From the NCBI GenBank assembly GCA_019448215.1, contig CP080408.1, forward strand, positions 1,922,001 to 1,986,000: 64,000 nucleotides of DNA, written 5' to 3'. Made by a program: the position numbers and the translations under genes. Shown here piece after piece: positions 8,158-15,344 of the stretch. The notes under the pieces are model-generated. The model was not told the DNA's origin, searched no databases, and saw only the letters and a list, made by a program, of their open reading frames with translations. This stretch comes from Thalassovita mediterranea. Its GTDB lineage: Bacteria > Pseudomonadota > Alphaproteobacteria > Caulobacterales > Hyphomonadaceae. How positions within the stretch are numbered: the stretch's first letter is position 1; each line of letters starts with the position of its first letter.

Positions 8158-9105
8158 TTACGGTTCGCGCCGCAGCGCCGGGGCAGCAATGCCGATTGCT
8201 GCGCTCTTCCTGACACGTTCACGCATGAAGCGGTACAGCTCAGCCGGGCGCCCGCCCGTGCCTGCTTTCATCTCACCCGTTCCGCAGACCAGCCCCGTGC
8301 GATCCAGCGCGCGGCGGAAGTTCTGCTTGTGCAGGGACAGGCCGAGTATGCCTTCGCAGGCAATCTGCAGGTCTGACAGGGTGAAGCGGTCTGGCATCAG
8401 CTCAAAGACAACTGGCCGGTAGCGGATCTTGCCGCGCAGGCGCTCCATCGCGGTCGCCAGGATGCGGCGGTGGTCCGACGCCATCGGCTCACCGAGGCGA
8501 ACATCAGGCAGCGGCAGGTCCGCGTCACGCGCGCACTCGATCACAAGGCCGGCTTCATAAAGCAGTTCATAGCGCTCTAGCACGCGGTCCTCGCTCCAGT
8601 CCTGACCATTGAGGCCGAATGCGAGGTCGATCCGCGTGCGCCGGGAATCAGAGCCTGCAGCCCAGGTCGCAAGTCGCGGCGCGATTTCGCGGTCGATGAG
8701 GTCCGGGCGGCCAGTACGGTGATCTTCCCATGGGAAATGGCTGTACCAGCCGCGCCACTGCGCCTCGAGCCGGTCAGGCAGGCGCTGCTGATCCGGCGTC
8801 AGGGCAAGATAGCCGACTGACACCACGCGCGCATCTGCCGGGGCATCAGCGAGCGTCGCTTCGGGTGTTTCGCGGTCGCGGTCGCCGAAGGTGTAGAGCT
8901 GCTCGACATAGCCAAGGTCAAAGCCGGTCTGCTCCCGCACCCAGCCGCGCAGGGCGATCTCAAAGGTGCGATGGCCTTCTGGGTCGAACGTACCAAAGGG
9001 CAGGCCGCCAAGCCCGCCATCGCGGCGCGTGACAAGCACGCGCGGCGTGTCGCCGTCGCAGGCGACGATCACGACTGAAAGACCGATGATCAGCGGGATC
9101 GCCAT
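8158..9105 (-). CDS. Nudix-type NAD metabolism regulator
   Basis: A 315-residue protein. The N-terminal half has a Nudix fold (IIGLSVVIVACDGDTPRVLV, GLPFGTFDP) with a degenerate Nudix box (LRGWVREQTGFDLG). The C-terminal part is a winged helix (KIRYRPVVFELMPDRFTLSD, then HKQNFRRALDRTGLV). This layout matches the alphaproteobacterial NAD regulator group (COG4111, related to NrtR), where the Nudix domain senses an ADP-ribose-type ligand instead of hydrolysing it. It overlaps the upstream HD gene by one base (TGATG), so translation is coupled. No NAD biosynthesis gene lies in the window. Confidence 0.8.
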   Translation of the reverse strand: MAIPLIIGLSVVIVACDGDTPRVLVTRRDGGLGGLPFGTFDPEGHRTFEIALRGWVREQTGFDLGYVEQLYTFGDRDRETPEATLADAPADARVVSVGYLALTPDQQRLPDRLEAQWRGWYSHFPWEDHRTGRPDLIDREIAPRLATWAAGSDSRRTRIDLAFGLNGQDWSEDRVLERYELLYEAGLVIECARDADLPLPDVRLGEPMASDHRRILATAMERLRGKIRYRPVVFELMPDRFTLSDLQIACEGILGLSLHKQNFRRALDRTGLVCGTGEMKAGTGGRPAELYRFMRERVRKSAAIGIAAPALRREP

Positions 9106-9731
9106 CAGGCCGCGCGCTCCATCTCGTGCAGCAGTGTCTCGTGCCGGGCGACAAAAGAGGCCTGCGCCTTGGTCGGTGCGCAGGGCGCAAGCTTTAGCGT
9201 GATGCCTTCGGGCGGTTTGCCGAAGAAGCGGTCTGCCTCATCGGTGGAGAAGCCAGCCAGCTGCGTTGCCTCATACCAGGCGCAGATATGATCGGCGCGC
9301 TTGATCAGCTTTTTAAGCTTGGCAGGCAGACGGGCCGGCAGGCCAAAGCGGACATGGATCGCCTCGGTCAGGCGGTTTTCGATGTCCTTGTAGCCATCGC
9401 CAAGGACTGTCTTGAATGGGGAGATCATGTCCCCGATTACATATTCCGCGGCGTCATGATGAAGTGCCATCAGCCGGTCAGCTGCTGGCAAGGCAGGTTC
9501 CAGCTGGCCGCAGATCTGTTCGACGATGACGCTATGTTCGGCGACGGAAAAGGCATGGTCGCCCAGCGTCTGGCCGTTCCAGCGCGCGACCCTTGCAAGG
9601 CCGTGCGCAATGTCATCGACTTCGATGTCCACGGGGGAGGGATCAAGCAGGTCCAGCCGCCGGCCGGACAGCATGCGCTGCCAGACGCGTGCTGGCGCTT
9701 TCCTTGAGGTTGTTGCGGGGCGGGAACTCAT
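9105..9731 (-). CDS. HD domain hydrolase (YfbR-like nucleotidase)
   Basis: A 208-residue protein with an HD phosphohydrolase core: LGDHAFSVAEHSVIVE, then LMALHHDAAEYVIGDM (HHDAAE carries the metal-binding HD), and RADHICAWYEATQ. This is the pattern of YfbR-like 5'-deoxynucleotidases, which dephosphorylate nucleoside monophosphates. The start at 9731 (MSSRPATT) is favoured; a longer frame to 9851 exists. It is translationally coupled to the NAD regulator, which suggests a shared nucleotide/cofactor role (inference). A palindrome sits right before the start. Confidence 0.8.
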   Translation of the reverse strand: MSSRPATTSRKAPARVWQRMLSGRRLDLLDPSPVDIEVDDIAHGLARVARWNGQTLGDHAFSVAEHSVIVEQICGQLEPALPAADRLMALHHDAAEYVIGDMISPFKTVLGDGYKDIENRLTEAIHVRFGLPARLPAKLKKLIKRADHICAWYEATQLAGFSTDEADRFFGKPPEGITLKLAPCAPTKAQASFVARHETLLHEMERAA

Positions 9732-9738
9732 GTCGTCT

Positions 9739-9748
9739 ATGTATACAT
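9739..9748. promoter_or_regulatory. Palindrome ATGTATACAT before the HD / NAD-regulator pair
   Basis: A perfect 10-bp palindrome 7 bases upstream of the ATG at 9731. TATACAT read on the minus strand also resembles a -10 box, which would put the transcript start close to the ATG (leaderless). It could equally be an operator for the Nudix regulator encoded by the second gene. Both are inference. Confidence 0.35.
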
Positions 9749-9885
9749 CTGCCTGACAGGGTAAAGAAAACGCCTCATTTCGCTTACGAACTGCCCCGTT
9801 CTTGCCGCGAACTGGTGAGACCTCGTTAAGGCCTCTCCGGCATAAACACACTCAAAGACAACGGCAAAGCCGAGGCGGAGTGATT

Positions 9886-10029
9886 ATGGTGGATATGGTG
9901 ATGCATGCGGCGGAGAACGCGCTCGCACCGTGGTGGGTACTGGCTGGGGCGGCACTGATCATAACGGTCGAGGCCGCCCGCAGCTGTAAGTCCATTCTCT
10001 GGAGTGACCTCGGCGACGACGAGGACTAG
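9886..10029 (+). CDS. Small single-pass membrane protein
   Basis: A 47-codon frame with a good ribosome site (GGCGGAG, 6 bases before the ATG at 9886). The product has one hydrophobic segment (APWWVLAGAALIITVEAA) and an acidic C-terminus (SDLGDDED). It sits alone on the plus strand between two leftward operons, and its stop overlaps the pirin stop by 4 bases. No family recognised. The good ribosome site and membrane segment make it a plausible real gene. Confidence 0.5.
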   Translation: MVDMVMHAAENALAPWWVLAGAALIITVEAARSCKSILWSDLGDDED

Positions 10030-10898
10030 GTGTTGACCGGCTCGCGGTTAAACTTGCCAGCCTGATAGTCGGCGATCGCCTGCCTGATTTCAGCTTCGGT
10101 ATTCATGACAAACGGCCCGTGCGCGACGACGGGCGCCCCGATCGGGTCTGCATGACCGTAAAGAAGATAGCCGCCATCAGGTGCGCTCACTTCAATCGTG
10201 TCGCCATCGTTACTGAACTCAACCAGTTCGAACTTTTCAGCGCGCGTATCGCCAAGCGAAACCGAGCCCCTCACGATATAGAAGAAGACGTTCCGGCCTT
10301 TTGGCGCGGGCAGGGTGATTGCACTGCCAGCGGGCAGGTCGACCATCGACATCATCACGCCGGTCAGTGAATCGACTGGCCCGCTCTTGCCATCAAAGTC
10401 ACCAGAGACGAGGTGCAGTTTCGCGCCGCCTTCTGCTTCAATCGACGGGATGTCCGGTGACTGAAGGCCGGTATAGCGGGGCGTGGTCATCTTCAGCTCT
10501 GGCGGCAGGTTCACCCAGAGCTGCAGGATCTCCATATCCCCGCCATCACGCTTGAATTCCGGCGGCGACAGCTCTGCGTGGATGAGGCCAGAGCCTGCGG
10601 TCATCCACTGCACCCCGCCTGCATGGATCACGCTTTCATGCCCGCCGGTGTCCATGTGGGCGAGGCTGCCCTCAAGGATGAAGGTGACCGTTTCAAAGCC
10701 GCGATGCGGGTGCGGGCCAAAGGGCAGGCCGTTATTGCCAGCCTTGTAGAGCTGTGGCCCGTGATGGTTCAGAAACAGGAATGGGTCGACCTGGTCCAGC
10801 CCCCGGTTCGGCACCGGGCGGCGGGTTATCAGGTCGGAAATATCGTCTCTATAGGCGGCGTGTTTCGCCTTGATCGTGCGTGCTGTCATGGCCCGCAT
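10026..10898 (-). CDS. Pirin family protein
   Basis: A 290-residue bicupin. The N-terminal cupin has GPHPHRGFETVTFILEG, with the metal-ligand His pair, and GLIHAELSP, with the second His/Glu pair. The C-terminal part includes GRNVFFYIVRGSVSLGD and the pirin_C region VAHGPFVMNTEAEIRQAI. Bacterial pirins are iron-binding; some have quercetinase activity and others bind metabolic enzymes. A start at 10889 (MTARTIK) is also possible. The gene follows the KAS III gene by about 10 bases, so they are probably one transcript. Confidence 0.88.
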   Translation of the reverse strand: MRAMTARTIKAKHAAYRDDISDLITRRPVPNRGLDQVDPFLFLNHHGPQLYKAGNNGLPFGPHPHRGFETVTFILEGSLAHMDTGGHESVIHAGGVQWMTAGSGLIHAELSPPEFKRDGGDMEILQLWVNLPPELKMTTPRYTGLQSPDIPSIEAEGGAKLHLVSGDFDGKSGPVDSLTGVMMSMVDLPAGSAITLPAPKGRNVFFYIVRGSVSLGDTRAEKFELVEFSNDGDTIEVSAPDGGYLLYGHADPIGAPVVAHGPFVMNTEAEIRQAIADYQAGKFNREPVNT

Positions 10899-10907
10899 GT
10901 AGGGCGG

Positions 10908-12026
10908 TCAGGCGACCTTTTCCACAAAGACTGTGCCTGCCGAATAGCCCGCGCCGAAAGAGCAGATGAGGCCCTTTTCCCCGGCCTTGAAGTCGGCCGA
11001 ATGCTTATGGAAAGCGATGATCGAACCGGCAGAGGACGTGTTGGCGTATTCGTCGAGGACAGTCGGGCTTTCATCCTCACTGGCCTCATGTCCGAGTACC
11101 TTGGTCGAGATGAGCCTGTTCATGTTCGCATTGGCCTGGTGGAGCCAGAGCCGCTTCAGCTCGTCCGACTTGAGGTCGAGTCGCGTCAGCTCCGACAAGA
11201 TCATCTCGGATACCATCGGCACGACTTCCTTGAAGACCTTGCGGCCTTCCTGGATGAAAAGCTTGTCGGCTTTGCCTTCGCCGGACGGGTCGGCCCGGTT
11301 CAGGAAGCCGAAATTGTTGCGGATATTGTTGGAGAATTTGGTCTTCAGATGCGTGCCAAGGATCTTCCAGTGCTGGGCAGGTGCGACCTCTTCGGCTTCG
11401 ACCAGCACCGCTGTGGCGACATCACCAAAGATGAAGTGGCTGTCGCGGTCGGTCCAGTTGAGGTGGCCGGAGGTAATCTCCGGATTGACCATCAGCACTG
11501 ATTTCGCATGGCCCGCACGGACAAAGTCAGCGGCCGTCTGGATGCCGAACGTCGCCGATGAGCAGGCGACATTCATGTCGAAGGAGAAGCCCTCGATGCC
11601 GAGCGCTTCCTGAACCTCGATCGCCATTGCCGGATAGGCGCGCTGCATGTTCGAAGCGGCGCAGATAACGGCGTCCACGTCTTTCGGGTCACGGCCAGCG
11701 GTTTCGAGCGCCTGTTTGGCGGCTTTCACCGCAATCTCGGCGAGGATGGAAATCTCGTCATTGGAGCGCTCGGGGATGTTCGGACGCATCACGGCAGGGT
11801 CTACGACGCCGGACTTGTCGACGACATAGCGCGACTTGATGCCGGAGGCCTTCTCGATGAACTCGACATTCGAGTGGGTCTTGGCTTCCAGCGTGCCGGC
11901 TTCGATCTCGGCCTTGTTTGCCTCGTTCCAGCGGTCGGCCCAGGCATTGTAGCTTTCGACCAGTTCGGCATTGGTGACGGTATGCGGCGGCGTCCAGAGA
12001 CCGGTCGCGGAAATGACGGGTGTCAT
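10908..12026 (-). CDS. Beta-ketoacyl-ACP synthase III-like (FabH family)
   Basis: A 372-residue thiolase-fold condensing enzyme. Catalytic Cys155 lies in NVACSSATFG, the His in WLHQANANMNRL and the Asn in YANTSSAGSI, completing the Cys-His-Asn triad of KAS III enzymes. These condense an acyl-CoA with malonyl-ACP. The length exceeds typical FabH (about 320) and fits the longer variants known from Pseudomonas (beta-ketodecanoyl-ACP synthase type); this is inference. The start at 12026 has GGGAGG upstream, preferred over the longer frame from 12077. No other fatty-acid synthesis genes are adjacent. Confidence 0.85.
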   Translation of the reverse strand: MTPVISATGLWTPPHTVTNAELVESYNAWADRWNEANKAEIEAGTLEAKTHSNVEFIEKASGIKSRYVVDKSGVVDPAVMRPNIPERSNDEISILAEIAVKAAKQALETAGRDPKDVDAVICAASNMQRAYPAMAIEVQEALGIEGFSFDMNVACSSATFGIQTAADFVRAGHAKSVLMVNPEITSGHLNWTDRDSHFIFGDVATAVLVEAEEVAPAQHWKILGTHLKTKFSNNIRNNFGFLNRADPSGEGKADKLFIQEGRKVFKEVVPMVSEMILSELTRLDLKSDELKRLWLHQANANMNRLISTKVLGHEASEDESPTVLDEYANTSSAGSIIAFHKHSADFKAGEKGLICSFGAGYSAGTVFVEKVA

Positions 12027-12112
12027 TGAAATGTCCTCCCTGCGCACGCCCCTCGGTGCGTCAGACTTCTGTTTCAAAAGAAATTAGACAGGCTTGCAGG
12101 CCGCGTCGACCT

Positions 12113-12337
12113 TTAAGGTGCGCTGGCGTCCTCGCGCTCTTTCTCTTCACGCTCGCGGCGGCGCTCCTCGCGCCACTGATCCTCGGCGCGTTCGGCCCGG
12201 TCGATGCAGTCGAGACGCTCGCGCGCATCGACGATTTCATCGCAGGCGCTGCTATTGTCGAGATAGGTACCGCCATAGTGCTCACAGCCAGCGAGGATTA
12301 GAAGCCCGGCCAGAGCTGCGCCAATCTTCGTTTTCAT
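12113..12337 (-). CDS. Small hypothetical lipoprotein
   Basis: A 74-residue protein with a lipoprotein signal (MKTKIGAALAGLLILAGC, lipobox LAGC). The mature part is highly charged, with a run of Arg/Glu (ERRREREEKE) predicted to be helical. Two further Cys occur (SACDEI, LDCIDR). The ATG overlaps the tag stop as ATGA, showing translational coupling. Function unknown. Confidence 0.7.
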   Translation of the reverse strand: MKTKIGAALAGLLILAGCEHYGGTYLDNSSACDEIVDARERLDCIDRAERAEDQWREERRREREEKEREDASAP

Positions 12338-12936
12338 GAATGAAGCTCCTGTATCTCGCCATGACGCGGGCAGCGCGTCTCATGATCGTTCACCATACCA
12401 ACAGCCTGCATGAAGGCATAGACAATAACAGGCCCGCAGAACTTGAAGCCGCGCGCTTTCAGCGCCTTGGCGATTTCCTCTGAAAGCGGCGTCTTGGCGG
12501 GCACGTCGGTGATGTCGCGCAGCTGGTTCACGATGGGCGCACCGCCCGTAAAGCTCCACAGCCATTCAGAAAAGTCCTCGCCCTTCTCCTGCATGTCGAG
12601 GAAAGCGCGGGCATTGCCGATCGTCGCCTTGATCTTGGTCGGGCTACGGATAATGCCTGGATTGGTCAGGGCTTTTTCGATCCGCTCCTGGTCCCACGTG
12701 GCAATCTGTTCGGGAATGAAGCTGTCAAACTCCTCGCGGATGGCGTCACGCTTTCGAAGGATGGTAACCCAGGATAGCCCCGCCTGCATGCCGTCGAGCT
12801 GCAGCTTCTCCCAGAGGGCGCGCGGGTCATACTCGGGAACGCCCCATTCCTCGTCATGATATGCGCGGTAGAGCGCGTCTTCGGCCGGCGCCCAGCGGCA
12901 GGGCAGGGTCTCGTCGGGTGAGAGATTCATGCCCAT
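12334..12936 (-). CDS. tag: DNA-3-methyladenine glycosylase I
   Basis: A 200-residue base-excision repair glycosylase. The zinc-site Cys is in PCRWA at the N-terminus, followed by YHDEEWGVP, LQLDGMQAGLSWVTIL with KRDAIREEF, and the closing GMVNDHETRCPRH that supplies the remaining zinc ligands. The enzyme removes 3-methyladenine from alkylated DNA. Length is normal (about 190). It lies 13 bases downstream of ygfZ and overlaps the small lipoprotein gene, so these three form a transcription unit. Confidence 0.93.
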   Translation of the reverse strand: MGMNLSPDETLPCRWAPAEDALYRAYHDEEWGVPEYDPRALWEKLQLDGMQAGLSWVTILRKRDAIREEFDSFIPEQIATWDQERIEKALTNPGIIRSPTKIKATIGNARAFLDMQEKGEDFSEWLWSFTGGAPIVNQLRDITDVPAKTPLSEEIAKALKARGFKFCGPVIVYAFMQAVGMVNDHETRCPRHGEIQELHS

Positions 12937-12948
12937 GCTGCGCGTCTC

Positions 12949-13758
12949 CTAGTCGGTCTCGTTCTCGGCGAGGACGGCGGCGAGTTCGTCCTTGAGCCAG
13001 TCTGGCCCGAGGATACTCACCGGATTTCCCTCAACGGTCAGTGTATCGCCAGCCTTTGCGAGACGGTCAACGCGAACCGTAGCAAGCGCTTTGCCAGAGG
13101 TCGTACTGCTGATCTCACCCACGGGCGTCTCACCCTCAAGGCTTTGACCTTTTGAGAGATTTTCGCCCTCGATAATGACAGTGCGCTTGCGCAGCTTGCC
13201 GCGCCTGTGCATGCGCGAGACGACTTCCTGGCCGACGAAGCAGCCCTTTTTGAGGTCCACACCGCCCATGCGGTCCATGTTGATTTCCCATGGAAAGACT
13301 TCGCCGCCCTGAAAGTCGCGGCCCCATTCGGCAACGCCTGCTGGAATGCGAATGGCGTCCCAGTCCTCGTCGCTGATCGTCGGCGCTGAGCCATCTTCAA
13401 CAAATGACCGCCTCGGAAGCTCTGGCGAGCGGGGGTCGGCAGTGCCCTCATCGCCAATGGCAACGGCCTGTTTGCCATCGACATTGATGTCGACCTTGGC
13501 GCGGAGGCGAAACATCTGCAGGCGTTTGGAGAGGTCACCAACCGCGTGGGTCGCGACGTCGAGAAGCGCGCCAGCCTCTGTGCGGTGGGCAATGAAATCG
13601 GCGATGACCTTGCCCTGCGGCGTCAGCAGGGCGCCGTAACGCGCCTCACCCGTCGCCCAGTCATGCGTGTTGTTCGTGACCAGCCGCTCGAGCAGGGCGA
13701 TCGTGTCGGGACCGTCCAGAACGAGCACGGATCTGTCGGAAAGAATCTTTGTGTCCAT
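12949..13758 (-). CDS. ygfZ: YgfZ/GcvT folate-binding protein
   Basis: A 269-residue tetrahydrofolate-binding protein related to the glycine cleavage T protein. The signature KKGCFVGQEVVSRMHRRG (K-G-C-x-G-Q-E) is intact. An N-terminal domain has ALLTPQGKVIADF, and EINMDRMGGVDL precedes the signature. YgfZ-type proteins help iron-sulfur cluster enzymes, including tRNA thiomethylase MiaB, in the cytoplasm. It is the first gene of a leftward run (ygfZ-tag-lipoprotein-KAS III-pirin). Two 18-base direct repeats lie about 55-95 bases upstream. Confidence 0.9.
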   Translation of the reverse strand: MDTKILSDRSVLVLDGPDTIALLERLVTNNTHDWATGEARYGALLTPQGKVIADFIAHRTEAGALLDVATHAVGDLSKRLQMFRLRAKVDINVDGKQAVAIGDEGTADPRSPELPRRSFVEDGSAPTISDEDWDAIRIPAGVAEWGRDFQGGEVFPWEINMDRMGGVDLKKGCFVGQEVVSRMHRRGKLRKRTVIIEGENLSKGQSLEGETPVGEISSTTSGKALATVRVDRLAKAGDTLTVEGNPVSILGPDWLKDELAAVLAENETD

Positions 13759-13812
13759 GCCCGCAGATTTAGGGTTTCCGACCGTATCCGCCAGCCCCGT
13801 CCCCGCATTTGC

Positions 13813-13852
13813 GCGGTGCAGTGACGGTGTACTGGCGGTGCATGGACGGTGT
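13813..13852. repeat. Two 18-bp direct repeats, 22-bp period, upstream of ygfZ
   Basis: GCGGTGCAGTGACGGTGT at 13813-13830 and GCGGTGCATGGACGGTGT at 13835-13852 agree at 16 of 18 positions. Their 22-bp period is about two helical turns. They lie between bioY and ygfZ, in the ygfZ upstream region. They may be paired operator sites (inference). Confidence 0.5.
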
Positions 13853-13855
13853 TTT

Positions 13856-14404
13856 CTAGCCGCGTTGGCGGTAGCGGCCCGGAATAGCTGCGATAATGGC
13901 GGCCGCGAGCGCCGATTTGATCACCGCGCCGACAAGGAACGGCGCGACGCCTGCGAGGAAGGCCGCCTCTGCGCCAACCAGCGTCGAAAGCCATGCCCAG
14001 CCAGCGAGAAGGATCACGCCGTGCAGTCCAAGAAAGCTCGCAAAGCGGCTGACATGACCGCGTGCGATCGTGCGCCCGGCGAGACCAGCAAGATAACCCG
14101 CAACCGGGAAGGCGAGGAGGAAACCGGCTGTCGGGCCTGTAAAGGCAAGCATTCCGGCCTTGCCGCCAGAGAGAACGGGCAGGCCAAACGCGGCGAGCGC
14201 CAGCCAGGAGACGATCATCGCAAGGCCCATGCGCGGACCGGCCAGCGCGCCAACCAGAAGCACGGCCAGCGTCTGCATCGTGACCGGCACCGGCACCATC
14301 GGCACGGCGACATAGGACGACGCCGTCAGGACACCGACCCCGGCAAGGAGAAGGGCGATCTGGCGAGTTGGGGCGAGGCGGTCTGTCATCGATGTGGTCT
14401 GCAT
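13856..14404 (-). CDS. bioY: Biotin transporter BioY
   Basis: A 182-residue membrane protein with six hydrophobic segments. Conserved BioY features are VPMVPVPVTMQTLAVLLVGA, the GPRMG loop, and LPVLSGGKAGMLAFTGPTAG with LLAFPVAGYLAG. BioY is the substrate-binding S component of ECF-type biotin uptake and can work alone in some bacteria. No bioM/bioN partners are nearby. A second in-frame start at 14389 (MTDRLAP) is possible; neither has a strong ribosome site. A longer frame to 15346 is an artefact running through repeats and an oppositely oriented gene. Confidence 0.9.
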   Translation of the reverse strand: MQTTSMTDRLAPTRQIALLLAGVGVLTASSYVAVPMVPVPVTMQTLAVLLVGALAGPRMGLAMIVSWLALAAFGLPVLSGGKAGMLAFTGPTAGFLLAFPVAGYLAGLAGRTIARGHVSRFASFLGLHGVILLAGWAWLSTLVGAEAAFLAGVAPFLVGAVIKSALAAAIIAAIPGRYRQRG

Positions 14405-14572
14405 GGGGGAGGCACGCTCATTGTTGTCTATGTTTTCGTTGGGCCGGGTGTGCGCCGGTGCGGCGGCCGGGTCAAGGCGGCGCCGGGACTTGCAAGCGGT
14501 GGCAGGGCAGCAAAGACTGGGGGCTCGACCTGCTGGCGATTCGCTTTGGAGCAGGTGAGCCTGAGGGAGCCC

Positions 14573-15025
14573 ATGCCTTTGACGCCGAGAACTGTCCTCC
14601 TGCCGCTCGCGCTGCTGCTCCTTGCGTCTGGCTGCCAGGGCTACAAGACGCGCGGCGCGTGCGATGATGACGTCGACCGCCTGCAGGGCGCGATCCGCGA
14701 CACGACGATCTACCTCGACGCGCTCCGCCCGGAGCTGCGCGCGGGCTTTGCCGAACTGCTCGATTGTGACCGGATCAGTGAGGGTTGCGACGCCGAGACA
14801 TGGCTGATGCGGGCCCAGAACATGCAGCGCGCCCACCAGGATGTGCGCACCCGCTTTGCCCGCGCCGTAGAGCTCTGGTCGCCGGATGCCTGCGTGCCGC
14901 ACCTGCAGAACTACACCCTCAACCCGCCAGACCCAGCCACATGGCGCGGCTATTTCTTCACCCTCGACGAGACGGGCGACCAGATCGATGAACTCGTCGA
15001 CCGGTTTGAGCGCCGGGTGGGGTAG
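14573..15025 (+). CDS. Hypothetical lipoprotein
   Basis: A 150-residue precursor with a lipoprotein signal (LLPLALLLLASGC, lipobox ASGC). The mature part has five further Cys (GACDDD, LLDCDR, EGCDAE, DACVPH) and is mostly helical. The ATG at 14573 follows GAGGGAG; the long upstream frame from 13667 is antisense to ygfZ and bioY and is rejected. REPIN-like repeats follow the stop. No family recognised. Confidence 0.65.
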   Translation: MPLTPRTVLLPLALLLLASGCQGYKTRGACDDDVDRLQGAIRDTTIYLDALRPELRAGFAELLDCDRISEGCDAETWLMRAQNMQRAHQDVRTRFARAVELWSPDACVPHLQNYTLNPPDPATWRGYFFTLDETGDQIDELVDRFERRVG

Positions 15026-15051
15026 GAAGAGCTGGGCTCTCGGGCCGCGCT

Positions 15052-15180
15052 CCCTTCTCCCGGATGCGGGAGAAGGGCCGGGGATGAGGGCTGAGACCTC
15101 TGTGGCTGTGGTGACAATCGAATAAGTCTTCGACATTGGCGCCCTCACCCCTGACCCCTCTCCCGCATCCGGGAGAGGGG
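15052..15180. repeat. REPIN-like inverted pair, GC-rich family
   Basis: Two stem-loops face each other. CCCTTCTCCCG (15052-15062) pairs with CGGGAGAAGGG (15067-15077), and CCCCTCTCCCG (15155-15165) pairs with CGGGAGAGGGG (15170-15180). The flanks (GATGAGGGC after the first, GCCCTCACCCC before the second) are also inverted copies. The structure is that of a REP doublet (REPIN). A related pair lies at 38280-38403. The 15026-15344 gap holds only such repeats; no gene was seen there. Confidence 0.75.
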
Positions 15181-15208
15181 AAGGTTTCGCGATCGGGTGC
15201 GTGTCGGC

Positions 15209-15280
15209 TCGTCCTTCGACTTCGCTCAGGATGAGCCTTTTCTGACGTTTGAAGGATAGCTCACCCTGAGCGCATTCGAC
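15209..15280. repeat. REPIN-like inverted pair, CCTTCGAC family
   Basis: TCCTTCGACTTCGCTCAGG with trailing ATGAG at about 15212-15236, and an inverted degenerate partner CTCACCCTGAGCGCATTCGA at about 15260-15279. The same family occurs as a cleaner pair at 31591-31688. Such repeats are common between genes of alphaproteobacteria. Confidence 0.7.
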
Positions 15281-15344
15281 GGGCGGGCCGCTGGCCTGAA
15301 CCCGGCCTCGTGACTCAGGCGGCCAAGAAGCGCATAACGCCCTC

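Noticed and set aside
13667-14572. Long plus-strand open frame running into the lipoprotein gene
   Set aside because: It is antisense to ygfZ and bioY, both clear genes. The real gene begins at 14573 with its own ribosome site and signal peptide.
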